From GCA-2683825 sp965662355 (GTDB taxonomy: Bacteria > Planctomycetota > UBA1135 > GCA-002686595): DNA of 64,000 nucleotides. The position numbers were made by a program, and so were the translations under genes. Where the stretch lies: the NCBI GenBank assembly GCA_965662355.1, contig CBFIHP010000008.1:192748-256747 (forward strand), in the 5' to 3' direction. Positions within the stretch are counted from its first letter, which is position 1. Every line of letters starts with the position of its first letter. Below, piece after piece: positions 63,220 to 64,000 of this stretch. The notes beneath the pieces were generated by a model. It saw only the letters and a program-made list of their open reading frames with translations. It was not told the DNA's origin and searched no databases.

Positions 63220-64000
63220 TCAGTTGTCCTGGAACAGCGCCCCGGCCACCCAGTCGAAAATATCCAGAGCCGATCTGCCGTTCCCTCCGCTGACCGAGGA
63301 GCGATCGCCGCTGGCCGTGTTGGACTGCCCGCCGCTGACCGAGGAGTAGGTGCCGCTGGCAATGTTGTAGCGTCCGCCGCTGACCGACGAGATGCTCTGG
63401 CTGGCCGTGTTGTAGCCCCCCCCGCTGACCGAGGAGAACGGGCCGCTGGCCGTGTTGCAGAGCCCGCCGCTGACCGAGGAGCGGGAGCCGTAGGCCGTGT
63501 TGTAGAACCCGCCGCTGACCGACGAGTAGACGCCGCTGGCCATGTTGTAGCGCCCGCCGCTGACCGACGAGTAGAAGCCGCTGGCCGTGTTGTTACGCCC
63601 TCCGCTGACCGAGGAGCGATCGCCGCTGGCCGTGTTGGACTGCCCGCCGCTGACCGAGGAGTAGGTGCCGCTGGCAATGTTGTAGCGTCCGCCGCTGACC
63701 GACGAGATGCTCTGGCTGGCCGTGTTGTAGCCCCCCCCGCTGACCGAGGAGAACGGGCCGCTGGCCGTGTTGCAGAGCCCGCCGCTGACCGAGGAGCGGG
63801 AGCCGTAGGCCGTGTTGTAGAACCCGCCGCTGACCGACGAGTAGACGCCGCTGGCCATGTTGTAGCGCCCGCCGCTGACCGACGAGTAGAAGCCGCTGGC
63901 CGTGTTGTTACGCCCTCCGCTGACCGAGGAGCGATCGCCGCTGGCCGTGTTGGACTGCCCGCCGATGACCGAGGAGTAGTTGCCGCTGGCCGTGTTGTAG
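63220..64000 (-). CDS. VSGG-repeat surface protein, C-terminal part (continues beyond the window)
   Basis: The visible 259 codons consist of 15-residue repeats of the form SSVSGGRYNTASGxY, closely like the beta-roll repeats of trimeric adhesin heads (Hep_Hag/YadA type). Seven different 15-mers make a 105-residue super-repeat (315 bp). The window contains two full sets and part of a third. The protein ends with a unique cap (NGRSALDIFDWVAGALFQDN). The start is off the right edge, so the signal peptide cannot be seen. It is probably a secreted or surface-exposed protein. The final partial unit has three substitutions relative to the others, showing where perfect repetition ends. Confidence 0.85.
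   Translation of the reverse strand, partial: YNTASGNYSSVIGGQSNTASGDRSSVSGGRNNTASGFYSSVSGGRYNMASGVYSSVSGGFYNTAYGSRSSVSGGLCNTASGPFSSVSGGGYNTASQSISSVSGGRYNIASGTYSSVSGGQSNTASGDRSSVSGGRNNTASGFYSSVSGGRYNMASGVYSSVSGGFYNTAYGSRSSVSGGLCNTASGPFSSVSGGGYNTASQSISSVSGGRYNIASGTYSSVSGGQSNTASGDRSSVSGGNGRSALDIFDWVAGALFQDN

Overview
The window is about 64 kb of a GC-rich bacterial genome. It most resembles Planctomycetota or a close relative. The reasons are MJ0042-type zinc-ribbon membrane proteins, HEAT proteins ending in an LTG...W..WW motif, a DWG-type Ser/Thr kinase fused to membrane helices, large secreted di-haem peroxidases, several sulfatase-like enzymes and a secreted VSGG-repeat protein. The phylum is inferred from gene content only, because no rRNA or tRNA gene is visible. 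A run of 99 Ns (60230-60328) shows that the sequence is a scaffold.

Layout. 1-7.3 kb holds housekeeping genes: the start of secA, a response regulator, pyrD, a XerC/D recombinase and a uvrB-uvrC pair. 7.4-10.1 kb has two paralogous zinc-ribbon/TM/HEAT-like proteins closed by a strong hairpin. 10.2-15.0 kb (minus strand) has gamma-glutamyltransferase, a NIL-domain protein, an unknown membrane protein and a membrane-bound sulfatase-superfamily enzyme. 15.3-29.4 kb is one tightly coupled plus-strand operon: a TPR lipoprotein, six tandem paralogues of a TMTC-like (GT-C type) membrane protein with C-terminal TPRs, a lipoprotein sulfatase-superfamily enzyme and a 61-aa protein. A DPM1-like family 2 glycosyltransferase and a large TPR protein converge on it from the right. 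This is the most interesting block: a candidate polyprenyl-phosphate-sugar pathway feeding a set of extracytoplasmic glycosyltransferases.

33-37 kb carries a NarL-type regulator, a possible hemerythrin-like protein and two convergent acyltransferase-3 paralogues. 37-47.8 kb is a secreted redox island: a multicopper oxidase, a Sco-cytochrome c fusion and two large MauG-like di-haem peroxidases, one of which shares a C-terminal domain with the oxidase. 47.8-50.7 kb has an ECF sigma factor, its likely anti-sigma partner and a serine-hydrolase-fold protein with a degraded active site. 50.9-54.9 kb is an Mla-type lipid transport operon (STAS-MlaE, MlaF, MlaD, PqiC-like lipoprotein) led by an exported pentapeptide-repeat protein. 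55-62.3 kb has a Ser/Thr kinase, a small putative envelope protein, an ornithine-cyclodeaminase-family enzyme, a small anchored protein and a HEAT-VWA protein.

The right end is repeat-rich. A dispersed palindromic element occurs three times plus one inverted copy, a remnant of a VSGG-repeat gene lies nearby, and the window ends inside an intact VSGG-repeat gene built from identical 315-bp blocks.
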